From Margaritifera margaritifera (Eukaryota; Mollusca; Bivalvia; Unionida; Margaritiferidae), in the NCBI GenBank assembly GCA_029931535.1, contig JAQPZY010001628.1:4106501-4170500 (forward strand): a stretch of DNA of 64,000 nucleotides, read 5' to 3'. Below are positions 22,936 to 34,965 of this stretch, piece after piece. Made by a program: the position numbers and the translations under genes. The notes below the pieces were generated by a model. The model was not told the DNA's origin. It ran no database searches and saw nothing but the letters and a program-made list of their open reading frames with translations. Each line of letters starts with the position of its first letter. Within the stretch, counting starts at the first letter, position 1.

Positions 22936-23103
22936 AATGTAATCTATCTTCTAACATGCAAGATCTGTGGCAGTCAATATGTTGGCAAAACCATTGATTT
23001 CATAAAACGAATGAATAACCACAAGAGCCACATTCGCAACAAAATCAACGCGAAATTCGCCAACCACTACAACTCGACTTGGCATTCAGTCGAGTCCCTC
23101 TAG
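22936..23103 (+). pseudogene. Penelope-like element GIY-YIG endonuclease fragment
   Basis: Fifty-five codons open with NVIYLLTCKICGSQYVGKTI and continue FIKRMNNHKSHIRNK. This is the start of a GIY-YIG nuclease fold in the form found at the C-terminus of Penelope-like retroelements: a VIYL beta strand, a CxxC-like pair, QYVGKT as the YIG strand, then an R-x-x-N-x-H-x-x-x-I helix. The frame ends at TAG 23101-23103, and a stop lies just upstream (TGA before TKN). No Penelope RT is visible upstream, so it is a 3' fragment. A stand-alone GIY-YIG gene is less likely given its size and surroundings. Confidence 0.75.
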
Positions 23104-23222
23104 ATGCAACCGGTTGATTCAAGCCTGGGGTGAACTGATAGAGAACGCATCAGTTTATCAGATGTACGCATTTTTTGCGATAATATTTACCCATGTAAAT
23201 ATTTCGTAACTCTTTACATGTA

Positions 23223-23228
<6 letters not shown>

Positions 23229-23285
<57 letters not shown>

Positions 23286-23315
23286 TTCTTCTTCTTCTTC
23301 TTCTTCTTCTCATCA

Positions 23316-23362
<47 letters not shown>

Positions 23363-23380
23363 GATGTTATTGTTGTTGTG

Positions 23381-23421
<41 letters not shown>
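23229..23421. repeat. Compound trinucleotide microsatellite (ATC)n (TTC)n (ATT)n
   Basis: About 18 ATC units, then about nine TTC, then two blocks of 13-15 ATT separated by a TTGATGTTATTGTTGTTGTG spacer. The 104-residue minus-strand frame across it (poly-N, poly-K, poly-M) is a shadow of the repeat. Confidence 0.97.
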
Positions 23422-23422
<1 letters not shown>

Positions 23423-23424
23423 TG

Positions 23425-25160
23425 AACTCTTGCCCATTATCCCGCTACCCCATGCTCTTGACATACTTCCTTAGTACTTGCATGCATAACTTTACCTGGA
23501 TATAATTTCATTTGCACATTGTGATGATGGCGTTGATTTTTCGCCGCGCATGGTGTCAGTCTTTTGTTCCCAGCCTGTAATTAGGTCAAAACAAGCAAGA
23601 ATTATATTAAAATTCCATAGGAAGCAAGGTTTTTGAATCGATACCATTCGAATAGAAGTTTCGTCTGAGATGTATTCTGGTTTGTGTCACTTTTGTTTCA
23701 ACTGTCTCTATGTTCCAATGACCACCCCCAATACCACATATCACGTTACATTTTCTTCCACAGATTAAGTTCTTATACACACAACACCTGCAATCTAAAA
23801 AACAATGAAAGTATATGTATAAACGTCGCACGGTTAGTTTGAAATATATCGGCAACATTTGCCAGTAAAACTTTCACAGTGTATAAACACCTAACGTTAT
23901 TATTGAACTTGAAAGGCTGTCCTTCCTTGTTCCCCTTCTTGATGAAGTGGAGAGTCAATAGAAATACAAAAAAATTAAAAATAAAAAATAAATAAAAAAG
24001 AAGCAGTGTAAAAAAATCAGTAGATTAAACATTAGGATCCTTGTCCATCAAGTCCATTGAAAATTTATGTTTAGCATGAGTATGTGGTTTATTTCTATCA
24101 CCTCTTTGACTGACAAATGAGAAGCGTATTCATGACAATTTGACCTTGTACAATTCATGTCTGATGCAGTCACAATGTCGAGACACATACAGAAAATCGA
24201 CTTTCATTGAACTGGCGTTTCGGCAATATAATCTGTTTTAAAATTCAACCAAAGGAAATACAGCATAAGATAATCGTATACATTAAATAATATAGGGACA
24301 TCTTGTTGGTCATTAAATTTATATGGATAAAAACGTCTTTATGTTTTATCTTCATTCTGTTAGAAATGATACTTGATTTTCCTTTCTCAGATCAGGTGTT
24401 TCTTCATAGTGATATTTTAAAACAGATCATATCATTTGTACACTGCGAATATTGTAAATATAATTCCATATTGTGATTGCGTCTGGTACCGTTTGTTGTT
24501 GGTGACTTTAGCTATAAACCAGGATAATAGTCCCTCGGCGTCAGCTTTTTTGGTTGCTATTGTCCTTGCCTACTATTCTTAGATGTGATGCATGACATCT
24601 GCAATCTTATTGACACCTGACATCATCAGTAATTATTCCATTCCGAATGTTGCCGTTGAATGTACATTTACGTGTCAACCATTTTTGTTTTCTAAAGTCT
24701 TCGATAAGTGGTAGGATCTGTTTACCTGTTATGATCAAATGAAAAAAAATAATATGGTTCTCTCTTTTTTGTGTACGAATGAAGATTGTTGCTTCATGAC
24801 AGTACGTTCAACAAATTTTAAGCTCAATGCAGTTTCATTAAACAAACAGAAACTGAATGGATAGTACAAATTAAGGATCGAACCAGATTACGACACACAA
24901 GAATCACGTGCGAGAAAAGTAAAAGTTGATTTACTTATAGGTTGAAAGGAACAAAAAACAATCTTCAAATTATGCATACAGGAAATGACACTACAATGCT
25001 TAAGCAAAGTGGCAAACTCCAGTATCAATTTTATTTAAACCAGCAATAGTAGTAGAAGTAGTAGTAGTATAGAAGAAGCACAATCTGTAGATGTGGTAGC
25101 AGTAACATCAGTAGTGTGAAAAGTGATTTTAATAATAGCAGTAGTATTATAAACAATCGT
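23425..25160. other. No gene recognised
   Basis: AT-rich DNA without a convincing coding frame. A GTAGTAGTAG-rich stretch begins near 25045. Confidence 0.5.
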
Positions 25161-25167
25161 TGTGATG

Positions 25168-25325
25168 GCTGTAGCAGTGATCTACAGGTAGCAGTATCTA
25201 TGGTTAGAAATGGTAATGGTAGTTTCAGCAGTAATCTGGAGGTAGCAGTAGATATACTAGAAGAAATGGTCTTGTTGGTTGTGGCAGTGATCCAGGGGTA
25301 GCAGTAGATATACTTTTAGAAATAA
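25168..25325. repeat. ~54-bp imperfect repeat, 3 copies, in a GTA/GCA-rich tract
   Basis: Three units share GTAGCAGT, GATCTACAGG/GATCCAGGGG and AGTAGATATAC blocks, starting about 25168, 25222 and 25276. The flanks (25040-25110, 25338-25460) are degenerate GTA and ATC trinucleotide tracts. Confidence 0.7.
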
Positions 25326-25577
25326 CATTTAAAGCATTGGTAGTAGTAGTAGTGATCATCTACATTATCATCATCATGGCTTTCGTCACGATATTTTTTC
25401 TCATATTACCGTCGTTGTTGTAGCTGTCGTCATCATCATCGGTCTTACTATCATTTATATCATCATCAATGTAGGTTTATTGTTAGTTGAAGACAGTTCC
25501 ATTTTAAAAGCGGAATCGAATGTTTTGATGATGTAAATCAGTTAATCAATTGAAAAAGACAATAAGGCAAAATGTTT

Positions 25578-25883
25578 ATACGCTATTTTAACACGTCTCT
25601 GCTGGAGGAACTGTATGCGTACACGCAGGGCCGTCGCAAATTTTGCGCTGGACGAAAGGGCGCCCCGGGCGTGCATCGCCTTAGTAGCCCCTCAATCGGA
25701 AAAAATACTAAAACTCTGTGAAATGGGGCCCCGTCTGGCTTGGCGCCCTGGGCGGTCGCCCGTATTGCCAGCCTCTTACGACGGCCCTGTGTGCACGCTA
25801 TCTTAGCACGTCTCTGCTGGAGGAACTGGGTACGTACATGCTATTTTAGCACTTCCCTGCTTGATGAAATGGGTGCATACACG
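25578..25883. repeat. ~46-bp minisatellite interrupted by a MITE
   Basis: One copy with CACGTCTCTGCTGGAGGAACT lies left of the MITE at 25592-25612. A second copy with the same block follows it at 25807-25827, and a diverged third runs 25842-25883. The units would be contiguous without the inserted element at 25626-25789. Confidence 0.8.
25626..25789. mobile_element. hAT-like MITE (164 bp)
   Basis: Terminal inverted repeats CAGGGCCGTCG and CGACGGCCCTG enclose a GC-rich interior far above the local base composition. The flanking octamers CGTACACG (25618-25625) and TGTGCACG (25790-25797) agree at 6 of 8 positions and differ only by transitions, consistent with an aged 8-bp target duplication. 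The CAGGG-type end and 8-bp duplication are hAT hallmarks. It has no coding capacity. Confidence 0.78.
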
Positions 25884-25889
25884 AGGTCT

Positions 25890-28100
25890 CAGATTTGATG
25901 TAGCTTTCCGTTGTAATTTGCAAAACAAAATGATAAAATTTGACGGCTTTACGAAAGGACTTGAGATTTATATAGTTTTCTGAAGTGAGATATATGAAAA
26001 AATAAAAAAAGAACATCTGCAACTCATGTAATTTCGGCATTCTTTTTTGTTATGGCCTCTCTTAATTTCCGTTGCGATCGAATGTGCTGCCTTCGCTTAA
26101 TTATGATTTTAAGCACTACTTAGCAGTGCTATGAATTTTATTGAGTAAAAGTCTTTAGTGACAGCAATTAAAATGTGTTTGGAGAACACCAATGTTACTG
26201 CTTAGTGACCGGACAGACGGACATGCTGACGCATAAACAGACATGAAAAGCATAAAAAACGATGGTGTGTGTGGAAAGTTCGTTATCACGAAAGTATAAT
26301 TAAGCCTTATAACATGAATAGACATATCAACTTTTCTGTATGTCTGCAAATGTCTATGAATACCAACAGAGTTATGCTTTGGCAGACTGGTTGAGATGCG
26401 TGTCTTGCACGTTATAATATAAACAAAACTCAAATTAGATTAACAGCAGGAAACTAACCTCGAGCAAGCAAGCTATACTAATTTTGGGAGACAGAAATTA
26501 ATATTATTGATTAGACACATATACAGAATTTGTCTTTCGGTTAGAATTATTTAAATGGAAATAAAAAATGCAAGTACCTCTATAGTATAGCCAGTAGGGT
26601 GTAAATTGCAAAAGACTTGGCATTGGCGGACACAAGGTAAAACTCATTTACCTCACCGTATTTCCAAACCTTTAAACTATGCCTCCAAAACTATAAGATG
26701 CTTTTGTGTCTCTTCTTCCCATATATGTGGGATACAGTTTGTCCATGTGAAAATAATAGAATCCTATATTTGCAGGGTCAGAACTACAACACGAGGCTTT
26801 GCCGAGTGTCAGACGCAAAATATTGATCGTGAGGGTGGAATTTTCCTATTCAACACCGATGTATAATGAGGGATTATTTTTCTCACATTCACCTGTTGAA
26901 AATGACTTAACCTGAAGACGGAGCATAAAAGGTAGGTTTGCGCAGAAGTTTTAATGACACAGATGCAGTAGCTGTAGTCAAAATTGAAGTTAATATAGTG
27001 ATACACGTTTTATAAATTTCTGCATACTAGTAACCAGTATAAAGTGCATTCATTTTTTTAAAAAAAATAAAAATGTGGGGATGGGGACTATTGACGTCCA
27101 TTCTGTCATCATAGTAAATCCATAAATCCATAATGGGACACTGGGAGAGTGTATCATTAAGTTGATCACGAAGCAGTAGACACCATTGGTTTTGATAATG
27201 ATTACTTGAAAAGATGTGTTGTAACTCTAAGTGTATTGTACTGTATAAAATGAAAGGAGTTCTCTCTAATCCTAAGATTAAACGAAACAGACAATGATGA
27301 TGATATAGTCCTCGATTAAACTTTGATCTAGAATTGATTTTCCTTTCGTAAATAATAAAGAGAAGATGAAGTTTTTTTTAAAAAAAAACAAAAAAAAAAA
27401 AAAAAAAGAATTACAGCAACGACGTTTCGGACTCGAAACCGGCATGACCGGACTACAGAATCTGTAAATGGAGCTAGGTCGATCAGCGTAAAAATATCCT
27501 GTTCGCGGGGCTATAACTTCAACCGCTGCACGTTTTAAGATATACATGTGTTGCAGTTCTTGATTATTTAGGAAAAAGGCTCAAGTGGTGATGGAAATCA
27601 GGGAATTTTTCCCAGTCTCTTTGCACTAAGATAGCAGTAGAAGGTCATGTGATGAAAGACAGCAGTCATGCGATGAAAGCGATATTCCCCATTTTTGTTC
27701 TACACTGGAAAACACGATCATACACGTAAGAAAGTGAGAAATTCTTGGTAATAATAGCCTACAATGTATTTGCGGGTGTCTTTTTTTCTTGACTTAAAGA
27801 TAATAATAGTGTGACAATTATTCCCTCATATATCATTAAAGTTGTGTCAAGTTAGACACGAAACTAGTTCGGTCTAACTTATCCAAAAAGTGTTGAGAAG
27901 AGGCATTTTAATAACTGCTACAAGTGTAGCTTTTGATCGTCCCTTTATACGTTAGCCCACCCATTTTCCTTTCTGGATCATTAACATGTCATCGCTAAAG
28001 CTGCAGTTATATTACCAAACTAATTTGCTGATGAGCGTTAGTGAATTTTACAAAGGTTTGTATTGGGTAAATAATCCATAAGTTTCCTAGTAGGGCATGC
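25890..28100. other. No gene recognised
   Basis: AT-rich sequence with a polyA tract at 27370-27408. The AACACGAGGCTTTGCCGAGTG word at 26789-26809 resembles the fold-back core seen at 12.1 and 12.9 kb but lacks matching arms. No coding frame is persuasive. Confidence 0.5.
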
Positions 28101-28109
28101 TGGCATGCG

Positions 28110-28305
28110 ACCAATCAAAAACTGTTATTTGACTCATTATCATTTGGTAGAGCGTGTAACTTACAATCCAATAGTCGAATGTTCGATATCCGCCCAGGCC
28201 AGCCCTGTCTGTTGCCTCGTTGTGTCATTGGGAATGAGACTTGGATTCGATTTTCTCGGCATGATACAACCAATAAATTGCTGTGAATGCCATTAAAAAT
28301 TAACT
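28110..28305 (+). repeat. tRNA-derived SINE
   Basis: TGGTAGAGCG (28145-28154) fits a polymerase III A box, and GTTCGATATCC (28181-28191) fits a B box at the right spacing. The body CGTTGTGTCATTGGGAATGA resembles the GTGTCCTTGGGCAAGACAC segment common in tRNA SINEs. The unit ends in an A-rich stretch near 28290-28305. It is diverged and no target duplication is clear. Confidence 0.65.
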
Positions 28306-28309
28306 AATA

Positions 28310-29735
28310 AACCAACCAATATAATTTTTAGATGGAGATTGACACGGTTTTAGTTCCTTTAGGCCTTTAACTCTGATGGTCAGTAAAATCCTTTTAGACG
28401 GCCATTTTTGTCGTGGTATTAAATACTGATTGCAAATTATATGTAAAACATTTATTAACAAGTTTTCCTCAAGATTAACTTTCTAACATTATGTGACAAC
28501 AGAATCGTATAATTTTAAGTAAAATGAACAATAAGACCCGAGTAAACCGAATATTTTCACTGGAATCTAGTCCGAATGTTAAAATTATGGACACAAAATT
28601 TAAAATATGTAACATGGTATGAGAACTTTCGCCTATTGATGAAATATAAAATGAAAAGTATGCAAATGTTAAGAAATTGCTGTTAGTTGCATTTCATGTC
28701 ACAGTATAGTAGTATGAGTCACTGTGAACAATCAGGTTGATAAGTATCGTTTCACCTAATTTCCATATTTATTTAATACACAAGTATGTCCCTGTTATGT
28801 TTTATTTATTTATTTATTTATTTATTTAGTACGTATGTTGGCTTAGGATCTGGCTACAGGCACTACCTATTAGCACGCTCTTTTTCAGAAGAAAAGCAGG
28901 CATGTATGGAATATATCTGGATTAATGTTTAAAATTTAGTCGATATGCAGATTGTCTTGACAATGAGGATTTTTATAATTTCATTTGTGTTTGATATTAT
29001 TAGTTTGGTAGTAACCTGTGCTTTTTATACAACATAATTTGTCATAGGTGGTTTATAAACATTTGTTGCAGTGGGAAATAATCATATTAATGTATAACTA
29101 AACTCAGGTGCTTTAATTATACTTGTAAGATATTATGTGACTGAATTACTAACGTAGAAAATGTTGACATGGATAGTAGTCCAAAAATATATTGGGATTG
29201 CAATTTCCTACATCAAATATTGGCCTTGACCTTGGTATTATATATGGCCTCATGTATGTTATACTTGAGGATTCGTTCGTGCATTTTTGCAATTGTTCAA
29301 GCAAAGATATATTGATATTGACATACAAACCAGTAATGAAACATGAACGAATTGGATAGCTTAAGAGTTTACAAATTAATTAACCTATACTTTAGTGGAG
29401 ATAATATAGAAAACCCATTGTGCCTTAATTTCTTTTGCAAACTTGAATGTATTTATTGGAATGTTAGGATCAGAATAGGTAGATACGATCCATCCCATGA
29501 AATAATATGCATCTTTTGTGAAAGTGATATCGAACCGTAACTTAATTTTTTATATCAATTGCGTCGTAAACTGTATTCATCTAACCATTTTTGTAAACCC
29601 TTCAGACGAGAATGTTATCTGCTCTGCAAGTAAATGTAAATTTAACTCAATATGTAAAGTGTTATTATACGCACTTAAATATAGAAAGGAACTCAAAGAA
29701 TCTTGTAATGAAACTCTGATGAGCAATAATGATAT
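28310..29735. other. No gene recognised; (TTTA)n at 28800-28829
   Basis: AT-rich DNA with a seven-unit TTTA microsatellite. No coding frame is supportable. Confidence 0.55.
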
Positions 29736-29736
29736 A

Positions 29737-29737
<1 letters not shown>

Positions 29738-29796
<59 letters not shown>
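29738..29796. repeat. (AT)n array, left of solo LTR
   Basis: About 28 AT dinucleotides end exactly where the LTR's TGTTACGACT begins. The array resumes at 30691, so the LTR sits inside one array. Confidence 0.97.
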
Positions 29797-29800
<4 letters not shown>

Positions 29801-30689
29801 ACGACTCTATGGCTCGAACAAACCTAACAAAAAGAAAGTGAAACCAACAATGTTTGTAAAAATCAACAAACAATTTATTCTAAATAATTAATGTGAAAAT
29901 CAAAATATGCTTACATTATTGTGTATTAAAATCCAAATAATCCAACAATTATTAGTGTCCTAATCACCAGTCCTGTATATATAGAAACTATAAAATGTTC
30001 CAAATGAATGAATGCTCCAAGTTAATGAATGTTCCAAATGAATCTTAGTAATGAACGAATGTTCCGAAAGAATGATGGTTCCGAATGAATGAGTCTGTAA
30101 TGTTTCGAATAGATTGTTCCGAATTAATGAGTCTGTAATGTTCCGATGTAACAACGATAATGTCTGATCATCTTTAATATTCAGAGGCATCAGAGAAAGT
30201 CCTAAATATAACTCCAGGTAGCTCTGATGAATGGTCCAATAAATAATTCCTTTCGAATTATCTATACAGCATGGCATTACAGCAGCATTACATGATTCCA
30301 GCTATTGCACGGCTATTATTTCAAACGATCTGATGATTCCAAAGCTGATCATAAAAAACAGTTCTTTTCAACTCAAGATCTAAAATGGAATGGAAATAAT
30401 TCGTATTCCAAGTCTTTTATACAACTTGCAAATGGCACACTTCACAACAGGAAACGTGTCATATTATGACCCAGAATGCAATACTAAATGAGTCAATTTC
30501 ATGGAATTTTACTGAAGAATGATCAACAGCTCTGACCTTGAACAAAAGGTCAGTAAACATGTTGTTATTTGATTAATAGTACAACTAAACCCAACTTAAA
30601 TATGACTCACTATTTGACACAATTTTAAGGTAGAGTCATAGGCCAAAAGTTTAAGCACATTATAGATTCCATATACATTATTCCGTACC

Positions 30690-30690
<1 letters not shown>
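29797..30690 (-). repeat. Solo LTR, Gmr1-type family, subfamily B
   Basis: Begins TGTTACGACTCTATGG like the LTRs of the full element and shares AAAGAAAGTGAAACCAACAA and ACAATTTATT blocks. The middle differs: GAATGAATG/TTCCGAATGA repeats mark it as close to the solo LTR at 34966. The right end is altered (TTATTCCGTACC in place of the TAACA terminus), so the end coordinate is approximate. Flanks on both sides are AT repeats, so the target duplication cannot be resolved. Confidence 0.85.

Positions 30691-30775
<85 letters not shown>
30691..30775. repeat. (AT)n array, right of solo LTR
   Basis: About 42 TA dinucleotides with one TG interruption, continuous in character with 29738-29796 on the other side of the LTR. 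Confidence 0.97.
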
Positions 30776-30778
<3 letters not shown>

Positions 30779-31569
30779 CATGTTTATTCTTTGTTAATGT
30801 TACATGTACTTTGGGCCAGTGGCCTTCATGACCTCTATAAAGAGTTATCTTAAGAGCCACGTCAAGCATTTATGGAACATTTATATTTGTGCGTACTCAC
30901 CTCAAATATACATTATTAATTGATAACGTTGATTAGGAACACTTCATTTGACCTATGCAATAAAGCATGCTGATAATATTCAATAATAAAACCGAAAAAC
31001 ATTCTGAAAATCTGACTGAGGAAAATGTCATGTTCGAATAAAATCCGGAATTAGGCATATACCTAAGACCATGTGTACGAAAGATCCCATGTACTTAGAT
31101 CAGTAGAGAAAACAATACTCAAAAAAGAACATCTTTATATCTGTTTATGTATTTATTTAATTATTCATTTTGATAGTTGCAACACGTTGCTCTGATTGAA
31201 GAGACCAGTGTTTGTTAGGAACAAAGGTACCCAAGTTTACACCGTAGAAATGATACCATAGCTGCTACATTCTTTGAGATATAATTTATTTTAATTCCCC
31301 ATTGGGCAATATGTACCCAACATGGTCATACATCCTCGCAACAATCACTCTAATGGATAACAGTTTGTAAACTTATTGTGTTTCAACTGATATGGCGAAC
31401 CATTTGGCTAGTCTAAATAATTTTCTTTAAAGCTCGATCAAAATTAAGCCCTGTCTAACGTTGACGCTGGGGAAGTGATTCCTCCGTCGTACATGCTTCG
31501 CAAGCTGTCTTAATAACTTAGTAAATTTGGTTTGTGTATATCATCCCTTTCTTTCTGAATACAAAATTC

Positions 31570-31675
31570 CTCTCTGTGGCTACGCGAGGGTTAGAGGCGC
31601 TCGGTGGTAATGTTCTTAAGTGGCTCCCCTACTTTGCTACATTGAACAGTTTTGATTTAAGTTATCAGAACATAA
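31570..31675. repeat. Diverged fragment of a GC-rich transposon-like repeat
   Basis: TGGCTACGCGAGGGTTAGAG...GCGCTCGG...AATGTTCTTAAGTGGC...CCCCTACTTTGC...GAACAGTTTT matches, in the same order, the better preserved copy at 47511-47630. The end sequence resembles the CAGTGGCGGCGCGAAGG start there. Confidence 0.65.
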
Positions 31676-31705
31676 AAAAGCCTGTATAGAGTGGTGCAAG
31701 ACTTT

Positions 31706-32490
31706 TCTTGTCATAAAACATGGTAACTGTCATATTTATGAACACATTCTGCCATCGTCTTTGCCTAGCTTTAAAACGAATCACTTGACAACAGATAATA
31801 CTGATTCAATGGATTTAATGGGAATTAATTTATTGTCTACTGGTGGGGTGTTTTCTTCTGAAATCTATAAAGAAACTTTTAAACAAAGTTACGTTTTGTA
31901 ATTAATTCCCCGAAGTTGCCTCATCAACAATTTAAAAGTCAAGGATGTTTTTCCCTTTTTCAAATTTTCTCAGGAGATCTTGCTGCATCTCAGGGAAACT
32001 GTACATTTTTCTTTCTTTTTTAAATATATAAATTAAATATGGCCACAACTCTTTCCAACTTTGCTTTTTTAATAACATTCTTTTTAATAAAGGCATTACG
32101 AATCATTCCATTACTGCTTGAGGCAAACATGTATCACTTATCAAAATAAATAACAAACCACGGATGTGTTTCTTGACAGAAACTATAATTTGTAATGTCA
32201 AGGTTAAGTGTATTTCATTTTATGGTCATCTTCCTTCTCAAAGCATTTTAATTACCCCACTCTATTTCACAAAAAAACAACAGCAACAAAAAAAGAAAAA
32301 AAAACAAAAAAGACAAAAAACAACAACAAAAAACAAAACAAAATTGCATTCTTCCCAGATGTTTAATACGACGTAGTCTGAGAAAAATCTGTAATATGGC
32401 TTGGTTCAAGAGAAATGGAAAAAGTAAATTAGCTTAATTTGTTTGCATTAAAGGTTTCACCATTCTGGTCTACTATTTCAAACTTAAAAA
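31706..32490. repeat. Diverged duplication, copy A
   Basis: Shares with 32957-33605, in order, TGTCATATTTATGAACACAT, AGCTTTAAAAC, CTTGACAAAAGATAAT-like blocks, GAAGTTGCCTCA, ACTGCTTGAGGCAAA and TGTTTCTTGACAGAAA. Copy A has an extra A-rich stretch (32273-32343). Neither copy has a coding frame. Confidence 0.75.
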
Positions 32491-32956
32491 TTCGAAGGAC
32501 ACATATTCAGGGAAACATTATGTTACCTTGACAAAAAATTGAAAAACCTTTGGTATAAAAGCAGCCATAAAGGCATGTTGCGAGTATACTACTACTGGCC
32601 ACAGCAAGTGCAACTCGAATTTTACGTAAAATGACACGCGGGATTATCCCAGAGATCGCGCTTCACGACTATTTTTGTTTTTATAACATCAAAATTTGCT
32701 TTTCCGACCACGTTTTCTATATGATTTTGCAAGATCTCAGCGTGGCTATTGGAGCAAATTAGTGACATATGTAACATTAACTCATTATGCCCTGCATAAA
32801 GATAGCAACGATAATTTCAAAAAGAAATGAGTAAATAACTCAGTGAATTAATAACATCTTATTTATGAAAGGTAGCAACTGGTAATTACTCATCAATCTA
32901 TTTGAACAATATTTTGCCATAAATAACAAATGTTTTTTAGAATGGTAAAAGCCTTA

Positions 32957-33605
32957 ACTTGTCAGAAGACATGATCGCTGTCATATTTATGAACACATTT
33001 AATCATCGTCTTTGATTAGCTTTAAAACAAATCCCTTGACAAAAGATAATATCGATTCAACTGATTCAATATAAATGAATGTATTCCCTACCAGTTTCTT
33101 CTCTGAAAAATATAAAGAAATGATCAAGCAGAGTTACGGTTGCTAGTAAATGCCCTGAAGTTGCCTCAGCAAAAATGTGAAAGTCACGGATGTTTGCTCT
33201 TTTTTAAAATTTTCTCGGAAGGTCTTTTTACACGTTTGTGGGGGGTTCATTTATGAAAGTTGATGACAACTCTAAGAAAGTTTGCTATTAATAACCTTTG
33301 TGTATTTTTTAATTATTTTTAAAAAGAAATTGCGTGTTACGAATCGTTCCACTACTGCTTGAGGCAAATATTTTTCAATTATCAAAATGAATAATAATGT
33401 GTTTCTTGACAGAAAATATAATTTGTAATGAGAAATTGAAACGTTACATGCATATGTTTTGTCGGTCCTCTTTATATCTCAAAGCAATCGAATTTATTCC
33501 AGGCTTTATCGCAAAAAGAAACATTTTTTTTTTCTTCTGAAAAATGGAAAATATAAATTGGCTTAACGTTTTGGATATAAACGTCATCTTACTATTTTGA
33601 AGTTA
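32957..33605. repeat. Diverged duplication, copy B
   Basis: Counterpart of copy A about 1.25 kb upstream, with the same blocks in the same orientation and roughly 20-30 percent divergence by eye. It may be two insertions of one unknown interspersed family or an old tandem duplication. Confidence 0.75.
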
Positions 33606-33609
33606 ATCA

Positions 33610-34961
33610 TACTATTTTCAGTGTGTTTGGTCATTGTTTTCACTTCGCCTATCATTTCTATCACAACTTTCTAATGTCAAATTTACTTTCAAATTTGAAC
33701 GAGAATTTTTTTCTTTCTGCCAAAATGTTAGTACCTGAACTTATACAAACTTTGGTGATCTGTTGATCGCTGTATGTGAGTATCAATGTTCTCCATGCCT
33801 CGATTAATTCAATGCAATGTAGTTTATTGCTGACTTCACGTATAATATAAACTGTCTTTGAAGAGTTCTTAATTTTGTGCATCAACTTGATAATGCGGTA
33901 ACACATCGTTTGGTCAGTGAAATATTTAACAGAAATATATTATTACAGTTTTAATGATTACTGTGCCGAGTATTATAAAGTTGGTGCCTCGATTACAGTT
34001 GATTACAATACTTGTACCCCCGTTCGTATATTTCTCTTTCAAGATTTAGGCGTAAAATATTTTTATGGCGTTTGTATTTAGTGAGGGTCTCTAGTTATTA
34101 GATTGCATAAATTATTTAAGCTACACAAAAAAAGAAAAGAAAAAACATGTTTTACGTCATTCTTTGTTCAATTAACTCTTCATTTGTATAGCAGGGATTC
34201 AGACCATATGTTTTATTTTACCCTTTTCTAAAAATCAAACTAAAAACTGATCTGAACTGCTCAAATCACAACGATAAAAAGCAAGATTGATTGTAAGTGT
34301 TTGTATGCTTATTCTCGACAGGTACTGTTATCATTTTGCAGTTCGTCTATGAAACATATCTTCTAGAATCTCCATGACAGTCATTATAATGTGCATAATC
34401 TCACTATGCATTGCAATTTCAGAATCGATGGCTGACGAGCTTGCATTTACGATCACAAAAATAACATACAGTCTTTCAAGATTAAATTCTCTTGAATGCA
34501 TTTGTCTGCAATTTAGCATTCTATGCGTTATTTTCAAAATAATTAAATCTATCAATTTATTGACATTACTGATGTCTTAATTGCTTCTTTTTAATTGTAT
34601 CCATATGAATGTGACTCATTTGAGCTTGAAAGATCTATTCAAATTTCAAATTTAAAATATATGCTCTTATACTCAAAGCAACTAATTGGAAAATGGTCAT
34701 ATGATCTTTAATTTGTAAGTAATATGTCATTTTAGCTCATATATCATTCGAACACAGGCAAAATAACTCCATTTGACTGTTTTTAATCTATATAAGCAAA
34801 TTTTATGCATATAGTCTGCTCTTTCTATAGACTCACTTGTGTTTTTGAGAATACTATTTTCCTAATGGCTTTGAAATTTACAAACATGTATTTACAAAAA
34901 ACCCATAAATGTTAAGAATAATGTATGCCCTGTTAGCTTGAGTGGATGGAAATTTGTCAAT
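33610..34961. other. No gene recognised
   Basis: AT-rich sequence. A pair of overlapping 70-codon frames on opposite strands near 34331-34580 has no recognisable motif. Confidence 0.5.
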
Positions 34962-34965
34962 ACTG

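Noticed and set aside
23150..23464. Minus-strand poly-Asn/Lys/Met frame
   Set aside because: Trinucleotide microsatellite translated; no non-repeat coding sequence attached.
29518..29841. 107-codon plus-strand frame ending in Ile-Tyr repeats
   Set aside because: Its second half is the (AT)n array and the start of the solo LTR; the first half has no recognisable domain.
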